64,000 nucleotides of DNA, taken from NCBI GenBank assembly GCA_028751875.1, contig CM054165.1, positions 23,503,170-23,567,169 on the forward strand. The letters are read 5' to 3'. The position numbers and the translations under genes are program-made. The notes beneath the pieces are model-generated. The model saw only the letters and a list, made by a program, of their open reading frames with translations, did no database searches and was not told where the DNA came from. Below, in pieces: positions 54,385 to 64,000 of the stretch. Numbering within the stretch: position 1 is the stretch's first letter; every line of letters begins with the position of its first letter. The stretch is from Rapana venosa. Taxonomy: Eukaryota > Mollusca > Gastropoda > Neogastropoda > Muricidae.

Positions 54385-54720
54385 TCTTCATTTGTCTGTA
54401 TGACTTGGGCTATGTTATACTGTCTTGGTTTCATTTTATCACGTTTGTGAGTCTTTTTTCTTCTTCTTCATTTGTCTGTATGACGAGCTTATGTCATACT
54501 GTCTTGATTTGCTTTATCATGTTTTGTTAGTCTGGATTTATATATTTTTTAAAATTGTCATATATTTTTGTTTTCAACATGTATCAACATTGTATTTTGA
54601 ATGCTTTTATATGTCAATTTTCTTGATTTTTTTTGGAAGGCAGGACTAAAAAAAGTTGTGTCAACTTAATCTTTTACCCTCAATAAAGATCATTTTGACT
54701 TGACTTGACTTGACTTGACA
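54385..54720 (+). repeat. ~95-bp tandem duplication and TGACT-tailed element end
   Basis: TCTTCATTTGTCTGTATGAC occurs at 54387 and 54466, with related sequence after each (ATACTGTCTTG, TTTATCA-GTTT). The end AATAAAGATCATTTTGACTT and TGACTTGACT marks the tail of an unclassified retroelement. Confidence 0.65.
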
Positions 54721-55015
54721 CACACACACTACCACCACAATCACAACTGCCACCACCACCACCACCACTAATACCACGCACCACCACCACCATCACAACC
54801 TCCACTACTACCACTAATAAAAAAACATCACAACCACCACCACCACCATCACAACCACCACTAATAACACCACCACCACCACAACCCCACACCATACCAC
54901 CACCACCACAACCCCACACCACTACCACCACCACAACCCCTCACCACTACCACCATCACAACATCCACACCACCACAACCCCACACCACACCATACATCA
55001 CAACCACCACTAATA
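54720..55015. repeat. CCA/CAA microsatellite
   Basis: Interrupted ACCACCACC and CACAACC runs. The glycine/valine frame on minus is a repeat translation. Confidence 0.95.
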
Positions 55016-55433
55016 ACACCATATATCATCATGTATTTCTCTTTTTCTTTCTCTACATTTTGTTCTTTACCTTTCCATTACAAAACATCTGTGCAGTGAC
55101 TTTTGAAGGGTTGATTTAAACTGATACATGTTATCAGAGTGGTTTTAAAGATCCACATTAAAATTTACAGCTTGAACAAACTGATGCCTGCCAGCTGCCC
55201 TATGTTAAACAGAACTGGTCAATATTGTTGTTGTTGTGGAGCACATTATGAGCTTCTAGCTCGTTGCTGCTCTATCATGTATCTGTATGATTTTCTTCCA
55301 AATAAAATCTGCTTTAAACCACTACTAACACCACTACCACCCCCCACCATTTTTCATTTAATGCTCATACCACACTGACTTAAAAGAGGTATGAAAAAGA
55401 AATGGAAAACCACCACCTCCTCCACCACTTCAC

Positions 55434-55600
55434 CTTTAACGGCAGGGGGCGGGGCTCTAGGTGTGGTGATGGAGAGGATGTCGGAGTAAGGCCCCTGCCC
55501 CGAGTCGTTGCTGGCTACGATCTGGAAGCGGTAGCTGGTGCTCTCCGACAGGCGCGTCACCTTGTGGCCGAGAGCTGAGCCCGTGTACACCGTCTGGAAA
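55434..55600 (-). CDS. FNDC3-like exon: second half of an FN3 domain
   Basis: A 167-bp exon on minus, acceptor TCGCTGCTAG|TTT, donor GTTAAAG|GTGAAG. It reads FQTVYTGSALGHKVTRLSES, TSYRFQIVASNDSGQGPYSD and ILSITTPRAPPPAVKG. YRFQIVASNDSGQGPYS is a classic FN3 strand F-G stretch. Entry phase 2, exit phase 1. The acceptor lies only about 10-20 bases from the edge of a 1.5 kb minisatellite and has a short pyrimidine tract. Confidence 0.88.
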
Positions 55601-55609
55601 CTAGCAGCG

Positions 55610-57115
55610 ACATCCGCGTCATTGAATGACATGGGTTTTAACATCCGCGTCATTGACATGGGTTTTAACATCCGCGTCATTGACATGGGTGTTAACATCC
55701 GCGTCATTGACATGGGTTTTAACATCCGCGTCATTGACATGGGTGTTAACATCCGCGTCATTGACATGGGTTTTAACATCCGCGTCATTGACATGGGTTT
55801 TAACATCCACATCACTGACATGGGTTTTAACATCCACGTCATTGACATGGGTTTTAACATCCGCGTCATTGAATGACATGGGTTTTAACATCCGCGTCAT
55901 TGACATGGGTTTTAACATCCACGTCATTGACATGGGTTTTAACATCCACATCACTGACATCCACATCACTGACATCCACATCACTGACATGGGTTTTAAC
56001 ATCCACGTCATTGACATGGGTTTTAACATCCACATCACTGACATCCACATCACTGACATGGGTTTTAACATCCACATCACTGACATGGGTTTTAACATCC
56101 ACATCACGGACATCCACATCACCGACATCCACATCACTGACATGGGTTTTAACATCCACATCCCTGACATGGGTTTTAACACCCACATCACTGATATTGA
56201 CATCACTGACAAGGGTTTTAACATCCACATCACTGACATGGGTTTTAACATCCACATCACTGACATGGGTTTTAACATCCACATAACTGACATCCACATC
56301 ACTGACATCCACATCACTGACATGGGTTTTTAACATCCACATCATTGACATGGGCTTTTAACACCCACATCATTGACATGGGGTTTTTTTTTTACATCCA
56401 CATCACTGACATCCACATCATTGACATGGGTTTTAACATCCACATCACTGACATGGGTTTTAACATCCACATCACTGATATCCACATCACTGACATGGGT
56501 TTTAACATCCACATCACTGACATCCACATCACTGACATGGGTTTTTACATCCACATCACTGACATGGGTTTTTACATCCACGTCACTGACATCCATATCA
56601 CTGACATGGGTTTTAACATCCACATCACTGACATGGGTTTTTACATCCACATCACTGACATCCATATCACTGACAAGGGTTTTAACATCCACATCACTGA
56701 CATGGGTTTTAACATCCACATCACTGACATGGGTTTTTACATCCACATCACTGACATCCATATCACTGACAAGGGTTTTAACATCCACATCACTGACATG
56801 GGTTTTAACATCCACATCACTGACATGGGCTTTAACATCCACATCACTGACATGGGTTTTTACATCCACATCACTGACATCCATATCACTGACAAGGGTT
56901 TTAACATCCACATCACTGACATGGGCCTTTAACATCCACATCACTGACATGGGTTTTAACATCCACATCACTGACATGGGTTTTAACATCCACATCACTG
57001 ACATGGGTTTTAACATCCACATCACTGACATGGGTTTTAACATCCACATCACTGACATGGGCCTTTGACATCCACATCACTGACATCCACATCACTGACA
57101 TGGGCTTTACAAGAG
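55610..57115. repeat. 27-bp and 15-bp minisatellite next to an FNDC3-like acceptor
   Basis: Units GACATGGGTTTTAACATCCA-CATCACT (27 bp) alternate with shorter GACATCCACATCACT units (15 bp). The first third (to about 55890) has CGCGTCATT in place of CACATCACT. Both lengths are multiples of three, so long open frames exist on both strands; these are repeat translations. Confidence 0.97.
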
Positions 57116-57236
57116 TGAAGAGCATACCACAAGTTATCAGCACACAAAGTGTTTCCAACGCCCTGGTTTTCCTGCTTGCTCTAGTGACCTACTCTCTGTT
57201 CTCAGTGTTTTGCCGTTACTTCTCTAGAAACACAGA

Positions 57237-57735
57237 CTGCAGCTCTCCCATGAGGATCCCGGGGGCATGTCAGTGTAAACAGCACCCCCACCTTCTGGAA
57301 ATTCTGTGCTAAGAATTCCCTCTTTTCTATCCCTCTCTTTGTTTGTTTCCTGCTCGTCCTTTCTCGCACCTCTCCTTTCTTGTCTATTTTTCTGCCTTCT
57401 GGTCCATTTCTGCCCTTCTTCCCAGAAAGAACTTAAAAAGAGAACATTCTCTCCCACGCGAAATGGATGCACTGGGCCTGATTGTCAGGGCTTAACAACA
57501 GCGCAACACTGCTGTCAGTTCCCCCACTTTCAGCTGTCATCAGCTGCTATCCTTCCTATCCAGCCCTCTGCGTGCTGATTACAGCAGAAATGACCACACT
57601 TGACTAGAGGGGCTATCTTATTTAGCGCTTTTTTTGACCGAGGTGATTTGGATTTGAGCACTGTGCAAGCATTTTCACTATATAACAGACAAACAATAGT
57701 TGCCGTGTGAGCGTTTGACAAAGAAGACAACTCCA
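57237..57735 (+). mobile_element. Family 1 repeat interrupted by a family 7 repeat
   Basis: Family 1 blocks CTCTCCCATGAGGATCCCGG to GGCTTAACAACAGCGCAACA (57240-57507) and GCATTTTCACTATATAACAG to TGACAAAGAAGA (57669-57730) flank GTCAGTTCCCCCACTTTCAG to TTTTGACCGAGGTGATTTGG (57512-57650), a family 7 copy. Confidence 0.75.
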
Positions 57736-57739
57736 TCCG

Positions 57740-58135
57740 GTTTCTAAGCTGAAGATGAATATTTCTCTGATGAATAGCATTACTTCATTTCCCGCTTCCA
57801 AGTTCCGACTGATTTGTGTCAAAACTTGATGTCAATTGTTCGCTTTCAGAGTTTCACTTCTGCAAAAAAAAAAGGGAAGCAATTGGCATTGAAGAGTAAC
57901 ATCCCTTGAAGTGTTTGGTGTAATTTCACTTGGCTCTCCATTTTTTTTTCCATGGTTGCCAAAATCATATCTTATCAGTGTATGCACATTTTTGCATTTG
58001 AGGTTCATATTTTGTGAAAACATCAGAAAAAAGTCACATTTGTTGGCAGAACTGGCAGATGCAAAATCTGATCACTGGTGAACTTCAGAGCTACAGCTGG
58101 CGAAAGAAAAAAACAAAACAGTCCCCCCCACACCC
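57740..58135. other. Intron, no feature recognised
   Basis: Unassigned AT-rich sequence. Confidence 0.45.
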
Positions 58136-58159
58136 AAACCACCACAATGCTATCATCCC

Positions 58160-58465
58160 CCCTCCCCCAACAGACACACACAGATACACACACACACACT
58201 CACACACATACACAGACACACACACATAGACACACACAGACACACAGACACACACATAGACACACACACAGACAACAACCACACACATACAGACAGACAC
58301 ACACACACACACAGAGACACACACACTCACACACACAGAGACACACAATCTCACACACACACCACACACACACAGACACACACACATACACACACTCTCT
58401 CACACACACACACACAGACACACACACACACTCTCACACACACAGATACACACACTCGCACACAC
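58160..58465. repeat. CA/CAGA microsatellite
   Basis: About 300 bases of ACACAC with regular CAGACA and CTCACA interruptions. Confidence 0.95.
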
Positions 58466-58466
58466 A

Positions 58467-58706
58467 TCGGATGAGACTATAAACCAAGGCCCCGTGTGCA
58501 AACGCATGCAGAACATCTTGCGCTCAGGTTAAATCCTGTTCCGCTTTTCAGAAGAGTAGGCCATTGTGTGCCGGTGGAAACAGATGACAAAATTTACAAA
58601 ACCGCATACACACGGGGACTGGATGTAGAAAAGCACATGAGTGCTTATTCCATTATCCTCGATATAAAAGAATAAAATAAATAAATAAATAAAAAATAAA
58701 ATAAAA
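58467..58706 (+). mobile_element. Family 2 SINE without head, next to an exon donor
   Basis: Begins CGGATGAGACTATAAACCAA and ends with AAATA repeats at 58706, only about 18 bases from the donor (58724) of the FNDC3-like exon. Confidence 0.9.
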
Positions 58707-58724
58707 ACACACAGACACACTCAC

Positions 58725-58925
58725 TTTCCCCCTTGTCTGGCCATCTCCAGGGTGAAGGTCAGCAGCGGGGGACTCTTCCCCTCTCCCCACTTGACCTTCA
58801 GGCTGTTGGAGGTCACCGCCAGGCACTCCAGGTGGGGAGGGGAGGGGGGCAGTGGCCGCGTGGTCACCTTGGTCACCGAACTGTAAGGGCCCGGGCCTAC
58901 ACCGTTCACCGCTTGAACCTGAACC
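58725..58925 (-). CDS. FNDC3-like exon: FN3 domain junction
   Basis: A 201-bp exon on minus, acceptor TTTGTCTCCAG|G, donor GGGGAAA|GTGAGT-like (GGAAA followed by GTGAGT). With the previous exon it reads RVQVQAVNGVGPGPYSSVTK, then VTTRPLPPSPPHLECLAV, SNSLKVKWGEGKSPPLLTF and LEMARQGG. It holds the end of one FN3 domain (VNGVGPGPYS), a proline-rich linker and the start of the next (LKVKW with the core Trp). Entry phase 2, exit phase 2; the last codon is completed by the next exon as Asn. Confidence 0.9.
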
Positions 58926-58989
58926 CTGGAGACAAAGCATCAGAGATACTGCAGTAAACATTGTACACAGTATACCCTGGTTAAAAAGT

Positions 58990-59140
58990 GTGGTGGGTTT
59001 GGGGGGGGGGGGGGGGGGGGGGAGGCGGTAATTGGATTACCTCCCATGCGATCAGAGTCCTGTCGCATCATTGTGTTTTTACCTGCGAATTGTGCGACAC
59101 TCCAGTTTCATTTGGGGGGGGGGGGGGGGGGGGGGGGGGG
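58990..59140. repeat. Two long G runs
   Basis: G runs of about 22 (58999-59022) and about 27 bases (59114-59140), separated by 90 bases of ordinary sequence. Confidence 0.9.
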
Positions 59141-59159
59141 AAGATAAACCTCCCTGTTG

Positions 59160-59525
59160 CATTTAAAAATTTTTTAATTTATTTTATTCTTTTAAATCGA
59201 GGATAATGGAATAAACACTTATGTGCGTTTTTACATCCAGTCCCCGTGTGTATGTGGTTTTGTTAAATCTGTCATCTGTTCCCACCGGCACACAATGGCC
59301 TACTCTTATGAAAAGCAGAACAGGATTTAACGTGTGCGCAAGATGTTCTGCATGCATTTGCAGACAGGACCTCGGTTTATAGTCTCATCTGAAGGACTGT
59401 TGGGGAGAGTGGAGTCTGCACTGATGTTAACTCCAGGGGAAAATATCCCCTTGAACGGGAATCAAACCTGGGTCGTCAGATTGCGAACACAATGTTCTAA
59501 CCACTAGGCTATCCCGTCTCCCCGC
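59160..59525 (-). mobile_element. tRNA-derived SINE, family 2, near full length
   Basis: The head on minus is GGAGACGGGATAGCCTAGTG, with B box CCAGGTTTGATTCCCGTTC. The tail TTTTAAATCGAGGATAATGG is at 59190. Confidence 0.9.
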
Positions 59526-59564
59526 ATACACTTTGCCTCAAAGTGAAATGTAGAATTTACGCAG

Positions 59565-59939
59565 CCTCTCTTCAGAAAGTAAACTATAAGATCAGTACCC
59601 TCTGTTACAAATGTCTCCACAAAACAGCACCCTCCTACCTCTGTGAATGTCTTCACCTGTACACTCCTTCTCGTTCCCTTCGCTCTGCTGCAGATTCTTT
59701 GTGCTTATAAACACCTAGATTCAGCCAGTCCACCATCGGCCATCACTCTTTCTCTGTTTCTGGTCCATTGATTTGGAATGGCCTCCCTATCTCTCTTCGC
59801 CAAAGGCGTTCTTGTGACACTTTTAAATCTGGCCTCAAAACATATTTGTTTCAAACCTAAGATTTTCCTCTCCTGTTTCATTTCATAGCTCTCCCTGCTT
59901 TTCAACAGCCCAAAACTCCATCACCCTGCCAAAGTGTAT

Positions 59940-60007
<68 letters not shown>

Positions 60008-60128
60008 TGTGTGAGCATTTGGACTTACTTGCTATTGGTTGTATGACTGTGTAAGAATGAGTTGAGTGCAAGTGCTTTGATTTGTCTGAGCAAGATACAG
60101 CGCTATATAAATTCCATTTATTATTATT
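59565..60128 (+). mobile_element. 5'-truncated L2/CR1-like LINE 3' end, family 3
   Basis: The translation KISTLCYKCLHKTAPSYLCE, SGPLIWNGLPISLRQRRSCD and TFKSGLKTYLFQT (with one stop) is at 59580-59858. A TG run (59946-60012) and the tail ACAGCGCTATATAAATTCC with ATT follow. Confidence 0.9.
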
Positions 60129-60389
60129 TCAGTATAAGCAGTAGAAGGCATAAATTCAACTTTCCTGCCCTGCTGACTTGGCCACCCCTCCCCCCCCTCC
60201 TGCCCACTCTGATTCCTTCTCTTCACCACCCCCCCCTCTCCCCCTACCCACACCACCCCTCCCTCTCCCCCTACCCACACCACCCCTCCTATTGCCTGCT
60301 GCCTCAGGCCTTGACCGACTTTTGCCATCGCTGGAACTGTGAGAGGTCTCACTATCAGTGTAGAGTACACTGTCTGCTGAAAAGTTTGT

Positions 60390-60653
60390 CTACTGCATAG
60401 CATCCAGCAAGTGTCGCTTACTGCTATCACTGTCATAATCATTGTCATAATCACTGTCATAATCACTGTCATAATCATTGTCATAATCACTGTCATAATC
60501 ATTGTCATTATCAAGTGACTCATCAAACAAAAGATCATCGCCTTCCTTATCATCAATTTGGTCAGAATACATCTGCAGGGCTGGAAAAGCAGTGTCAGTT
60601 TTCTGTGAAGTGGACAGCTGGTTGACTGTCAAGCACAAAAGTTGACAATCCAT
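60390..60653 (-). CDS. Unassigned small acidic ORF with DYDN/DYDS repeats
   Basis: An 87-codon frame on minus. The N-terminal part MDCQLLCLTVNQLSTSQKTD is not repetitive. The middle DDKEGDDLLFDESLDND is acidic. The rest is seven four-residue DYDN/DYDS units from a 12-bp repeat, then SSKRHLLDAMQ. An acidic N-terminus with LLxDESLD resembles some domesticated or piggyBac-like transposase N-termini, but the match is too weak to name. It may be chance around a microsatellite inside the intron. Confidence 0.2.
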   Translation of the reverse strand: MDCQLLCLTVNQLSTSQKTDTAFPALQMYSDQIDDKEGDDLLFDESLDNDNDYDSDYDNDYDSDYDSDYDNDYDSDSSKRHLLDAMQ

Positions 60654-60889
60654 TTTGTCATGTGGTGCTCGACTAACACCACATGAACTTAGCTAGTCAA
60701 GGACTAATATGAAGAAAGAAAACAAGATGTTCGTTGTGACAAAGAGGGATTCCATTCCTAATTTAGAATAGCTAATACGTTCTTCTAGTTGTGTGAGAAG
60801 ATATTTTCACTTTTGTACCAGACAAGAACTTGTGAAAAATTGGAAACAAACAAGGATGTCAGCTGATGTCCTATAGGCAGCAAACTGGT

Positions 60890-61170
60890 TAAAGCACCAG
60901 AGGTATTGCAATAACTATCAAAGACCACTGACCCTAGTTTAAAGCACCACAGAAATTGTGACAACCATCACACACACACAACTGATTCTGGTTAAACAGC
61001 GCAAAAGATACTGCAATAACCATCACACACATAACTGATTCTGGTTTAAACAGTGCAAAAGATACCGCAATAACCATCACACACACACACACACAACTGA
61101 TTCTGGTTAAACAGCGCAAAAGATACTGCAATAACCATCACACACACACACACCAGACTGACCTGTCCCA
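60890..61170. repeat. ~68-bp tandem repeat, about four units
   Basis: ACTGATTCTGGTTAAACAGC, GCAAAAGATACTGCAATAAC and CATCACACACACA recur. A worn related copy is at 58945-58980. Confidence 0.85.
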
Positions 61171-61306
61171 GAATAAAACAGAACCCAGTGCCTCCCCCTC
61201 CCTCCCCCCACCTCCACACTCCCAATCTCTTGTACTTCTCCACACTCACCCCCCCTCCCTGCCCCCCCCCCCACAAAATCCTATCCCAATTTCGCACGCT
61301 CCTCAC

Positions 61307-61566
61307 CTGTACTGTGTGTTAGGCTGGAGGTCATCCAGCGTGTACTCCAAGGCGGACTCTGCCCTCACGACGCGGCGTTTGTCCGACACGCTGATGTTGT
61401 AAGAGGTCACGGGGCTGCCGTTGGCAGGGGGAGGTTGCCAGGACAACAGCAGGCTGGTGGGGGTGAGGGGCTGCCAGTGCAGGGCGGTGGGGGGGCCGGG
61501 GGTGGAGGGCGGGGTCTGGCAGTCTGCGACCGGGGAGAACTGACCCACACCGGCCTTGTTGACCGC
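61307..61566 (-). CDS. FNDC3-like exon: end of one FN3 domain and most of the next
   Basis: A 260-bp exon on minus, acceptor CACTGCTGCAG|GCG, donor CAGTACAG|GTGAGG. It reads AVNKAGVGQFSPVADCQTPP, then PGPPTALHWQPLTPTSLLLS, WQPPPANGSPVTSYNISV and SALEYTLDDLQPNTQYR. AVNKAGVGQFSP and LLSWQPPPANGSPVTSYNI are textbook FN3 motifs. Entry phase 0, exit phase 2. It is GC-rich compared with its introns. Confidence 0.92.
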
Positions 61567-61621
61567 CTGCAGCAGTGACACCACCAGCTTCAGGGTGATA
61601 CATATCAATTATATACATCAG

Positions 61622-62335
61622 TATAAGGGGGGGGGGGGGGGGGGGGGGGGGACAGGATTGGGGGGGAGGGGAAGGATGGGGGGATGGGATAGGATGGGAT
61701 AGGATGAGGATAGGCTGAGGATAGGATGGGGATAGGATGAGGATAGGCTGAGGATAGGATGGGGATAGGATTGATGGAGGGATAGGATGGGGATAGGATG
61801 TGGGGGATAGGATGGGGATAGGATGGGGGGATAAGATGAGGATGGGGGATAGGATGAGGATAGAACGAGGATGGGGAAAGGATGACGACAGAATGAGGAT
61901 AGAATGAGGATAGGATGAGGATAGGATGAGGATAGGATGAGAACAGAATGAGGATAGGATGAGGATAGGATGAGAACAGAATGAGGATAGGATGAGGACA
62001 GAATGAGGACAGGATGAGAACAGAATGAGGATAGGATGAGAACAGAATGAGGATAGGATGAGGACAGAATGAGGATAGGATGAGAACAGATTGAGGATAG
62101 GATGAGAACAGAATGAGGATAGGATGAGGACAGAATGAGGACAGGATGAGGATAGAATGAGGATAGGATGAGAACAGAATGAGGATAGGATGAGGACAGA
62201 ATGAGGATAGGATGAGGACAGAATGAGGATAGGATGAGGAGAGAATGAGGACAAAATGAGGATAGGATGAGGACAGAATGGGGATAAGATGAGGACAGGG
62301 TGGGGGAAGGGTTGGGGGGGGGGGGGGGGGGGGAA
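61622..62335. repeat. Purine-rich minisatellite (GGATGAGGATA) with flanking G runs
   Basis: G run 61626-61651, then about 650 bases of GGATAGGATGAGGACAGAAT variants with period near 11-22, then a G run at 62312-62332. The plus strand is nearly all purine plus T. The minus Ser/Pro/His/Leu frame is a repeat translation. Confidence 0.95.
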
Positions 62336-62554
62336 TAGGATGCAGATGAGATGGGGGATGGGGTGGGAGGGGGGATAGGGTTCAAAATGAATGGGAAATG
62401 ATTCGTGGATATTTTTCTCTCTTTCTTTTATATCATTCATCAATTCAAACTATTCATTTTAAATGCTTAGTAAAATTAAGTTTTCAAAACGCTTACATAC
62501 ATCCGGATTTTAAAAAATCTCTTCTCTCTTTTTTCTGCGTTCCCTTACAGGGTG

Positions 62555-63075
62555 GGATGTGCAGTGCTTGGTCTTCTTCTCCTGTGCTTGTCACTCTGCA
62601 GGAGGTCTGCCTGCTGGCCTCAGCCGACACATTCCATCTTCAGAGCAGCTCATTTCACTGTACAGGTTGCATGCTGGGCATGTGCATGTTTCTGTTACCC
62701 ACTGAACACGACATGAATTACAGGATCTTTGTTGCGCATATTTTGATCTCCAGCATACATATCCATGAAAGGAAATAAGGCACTACAGGTCTGCACTTGA
62801 AGCTGACCTGGGAGTTACCAAAAAAAAGAAAATCCCCACTCTTAAATTCATCAGATCGCGCTGAAATCGGATGTGCTGGGCCTGACTTGTCAGGCACTTT
62901 AGAGGCAGCACAAGGCATTTTCACTCATATGACACACAACAATAGCTGCTGTCTGAGCGTTCGATGAAGAAGATGAAGAATTCACCAGATGCCGCTACCA
63001 AGATTCAAACCCACCACTTCATGGACCCACGGGACTGAAGTCAAAGGGTTCTAACCACTTGGCTGTAGCAGCATG
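62555..63075 (-). mobile_element. Family 5 SINE interrupted by a family 1 tail
   Basis: The tail part 62555-62850 and head part 62980-63075 (on minus CTACAGCCAAGTGGTTAGAA and GTGGGTTTGAATCTTGG) flank a family 1 end at 62852-62978 (CGGATGTGCTGGGCCTGACT to GATGAAGAAGATGAAGA). AATTCATCAGAT and AATTCACCAGAT are the two copies of the target site. Confidence 0.88.
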
Positions 63076-63094
63076 TGTTGCCTTTATTTATTTA

Positions 63095-63465
63095 TGTATT
63101 AAATTCATTTGTTATTCTTTTGTTTCAAGGATAATGGAATAAGCACTCATGTGCTTTTTTACATCTAGTCCCCGTGTGTATGCAGTTTTGTCAATTTGTC
63201 ATCAGTTCCCACTGGCACACAATGGCCTACTCTTCTAAAAAGCGAAATGGGTTTTAACGTGTGCACAAGATGTTCTGCGTACGTTTGCACACGGGACCTC
63301 GGTTTATAGTCTCATCCGAAGGATTTGAGGGGGGGGGGGGGGGGGGGGGGGGGGTAATGGAGTCAGCACTAATGTTAACTCCAGAGGAAAAATTCCTCTT
63401 GAACGAGATTCGAACCCGGGTCAGCAGAAATCGAGCGCATCACTCTGACCACCAGGCTTTAAAAG
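63095..63465 (-). mobile_element. tRNA-derived SINE, family 2, with a G run
   Basis: The tail TTCAAGGATAATGGAATAAG and core CTCGGTTTATAGTCTCATCC are followed by a G run (63329-63354). The B box on minus is CCCGGGTTCGAATCTCGTTC at about 63402-63421, and an A-box remnant is TGGTGGTCAGAG. Confidence 0.88.
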
Positions 63466-63499
63466 TGTGTTGTGTGTAGTCCTGAGCATAACATCCATG

Positions 63500-63575
63500 T
63501 CTTATCTTATCTTATCTTTATTCTTTTATATCGAGGATAATGGAATAAGCACTTATGTGCTTCTTTACATCCTTT
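63500..63575 (-). mobile_element. Family 2 SINE tail fragment
   Basis: CTTATCTTATCTTATC repeats and TTATATCGAGGATAATGGAA to TGTGCTTCTTTACATCC. Confidence 0.8.
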
Positions 63576-63622
63576 ACCTACATTACTTTTTTACATGTCC
63601 ATGGGCATTTTGAGGAGGATAC

Positions 63623-63697
63623 CTGTACTCTGAAGAAGTAGGTGGTGGCAGGGGTAAGTCCTTTGGCTTCGTAGCTCAGCTTGGGGCCTGTGTACAG
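63623..63697 (-). CDS. FNDC3-like 75-bp exon: FN3 strands C' to F
   Basis: A 25-codon exon on minus, acceptor GTGTGTGGCAG|CTG, donor GTACAG|GTATCC, phase 0 at both ends. It reads LYTGPKLSYEAKGLTPATTY then FFRVQ. LTPATTYFFRVQ is the conserved LxPxTxYxFRV tail of an FN3 domain, continued by AVNKAG in the next exon. It is the most 5' exon of this gene in the window; the rest lies beyond 64000. Confidence 0.88.
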
Positions 63698-63749
63698 CTG
63701 CCACACACAGAAACACAACAACAACACCATAGCATAAGTCAAGATACAG

Positions 63750-63784
<35 letters not shown>

Positions 63785-63905
63785 GGGGTGGGGGGAGAGT
63801 GTGTGGGGGTGAGTGAGTGTGAGTGAGTGTGTGTGTGTGTAGAGGTATGGGTGCGTGTATGTGAGGTAGGTGTGATGTGGAGGGGGGGGGGGGTGTGAGG
63901 GGAGG
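63750..63905 (+). repeat. TG/GAG microsatellite and G run
   Basis: TG run 63755-63781, GTGAGTGAG repeats, then a short G run at 63881-63891. Confidence 0.95.
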
Positions 63906-64000
63906 AGTGTGGCAGAATTATATCCTTAAACCGTTTGGCATTGTTTGCCTTTTTCTCTCTTTTTTGTGGTTGTCAAAATCGCATTTTTTAATCTTATTTT

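Larger units (their letters stand above)
50014..63697 (-). other. Gene model: FNDC3-like membrane-anchored fibronectin III protein (3' end)
   Basis: Exons in transcript order: 63697-63623, 61566-61307, 58925-58725, 55600-55434, 52597-52464, 50403-50014. Phases fit at every junction (0, 2, 2, 1, 0), so the six exons form one open frame ending in a stop. They encode about three and a half fibronectin type III domains in a row, a Ser-rich linker and a C-terminal membrane helix. This matches FNDC3A/FNDC3B, which have about nine such domains and a C-terminal membrane anchor. The vertebrate proteins are linked to ER/Golgi membranes, cell adhesion and differentiation. The symbol is left empty because the N-terminal part is not visible, and A and B cannot be told apart. 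Confidence 0.8.

Noticed and set aside
55619..57068. Frames of 160-238 codons on both strands as possible repeat proteins
   Set aside because: They come from 27- and 15-bp units whose lengths are multiples of three; the adjacent FN3 exon has a proper acceptor excluding them.
61331..62443. A 370-codon Ser/Pro/His/Leu frame on minus
   Set aside because: Translation of the purine-rich minisatellite; the FN3 exon uses a different frame.

Overview
This is nuclear DNA from an animal with intron-rich, repeat-dense genes. Protein-coding sequence is confined to short exons with GT-AG boundaries inside long introns, and most of the window is retroelements, microsatellites and minisatellites. The mix of tRNA-derived SINEs, 5S-rRNA-derived SINEs, LINE remnants and very long TG, ATT and CAC tracts suggests a mollusc, most likely a gastropod. 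That is an inference; no species marker is visible.

Two convergent partial genes are present. Plus strand, 8297-32410: the 3' half of a multidrug-resistance ABC transporter of subfamily C, most like ABCC4/MRP4. Seven clean internal exons carry the end of transmembrane domain 2 and most of nucleotide-binding domain 2 (signature, Walker B and H-loop motifs), and a terminal exon adds a long acidic tail. The exon(s) for Walker A through the Q-loop and one exon after the H-loop are not visible, and one exon has a one-base frame break. The locus is therefore either decaying or damaged by assembly. Minus strand, 63697-50014: the last six exons of a fibronectin type III protein with a C-terminal membrane anchor, like FNDC3A/B. 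All five splice phases agree and join into a continuous reading frame ending in a stop codon. The 5' parts of both genes lie outside the window.

Layout: 1-5970, old APE-type LINE with ORF1, endonuclease and reverse-transcriptase remnants and a duplicated 3' UTR; 5971-8290, simple repeats, a SINE, a 5S-derived SINE and a LINE tail; 8297-32410, ABC transporter with introns full of repeats, including a 3.5 kb G/T-rich minisatellite; 32411-about 36100, likely 3' UTR; 36100-50013, gene-free repeat-rich DNA between the convergent genes; 50014-63697, FNDC3-like exons and repeat-rich introns, including a 1.5 kb 27-bp minisatellite touching an acceptor site.

Repeat families are named here for reference. 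Family 1: (GAA)n-tailed SINE-like repeat. Family 2: tRNA-headed SINE with an AAATA tail. Family 3: 3' end of an L2/CR1-like LINE with a TATAGCGCTATA tail. Family 4: 5S-rRNA-derived SINE. Family 5: second tRNA-headed SINE. Family 6: third tRNA-headed SINE, sharing a core with family 2. Family 7: short MITE-like repeat.
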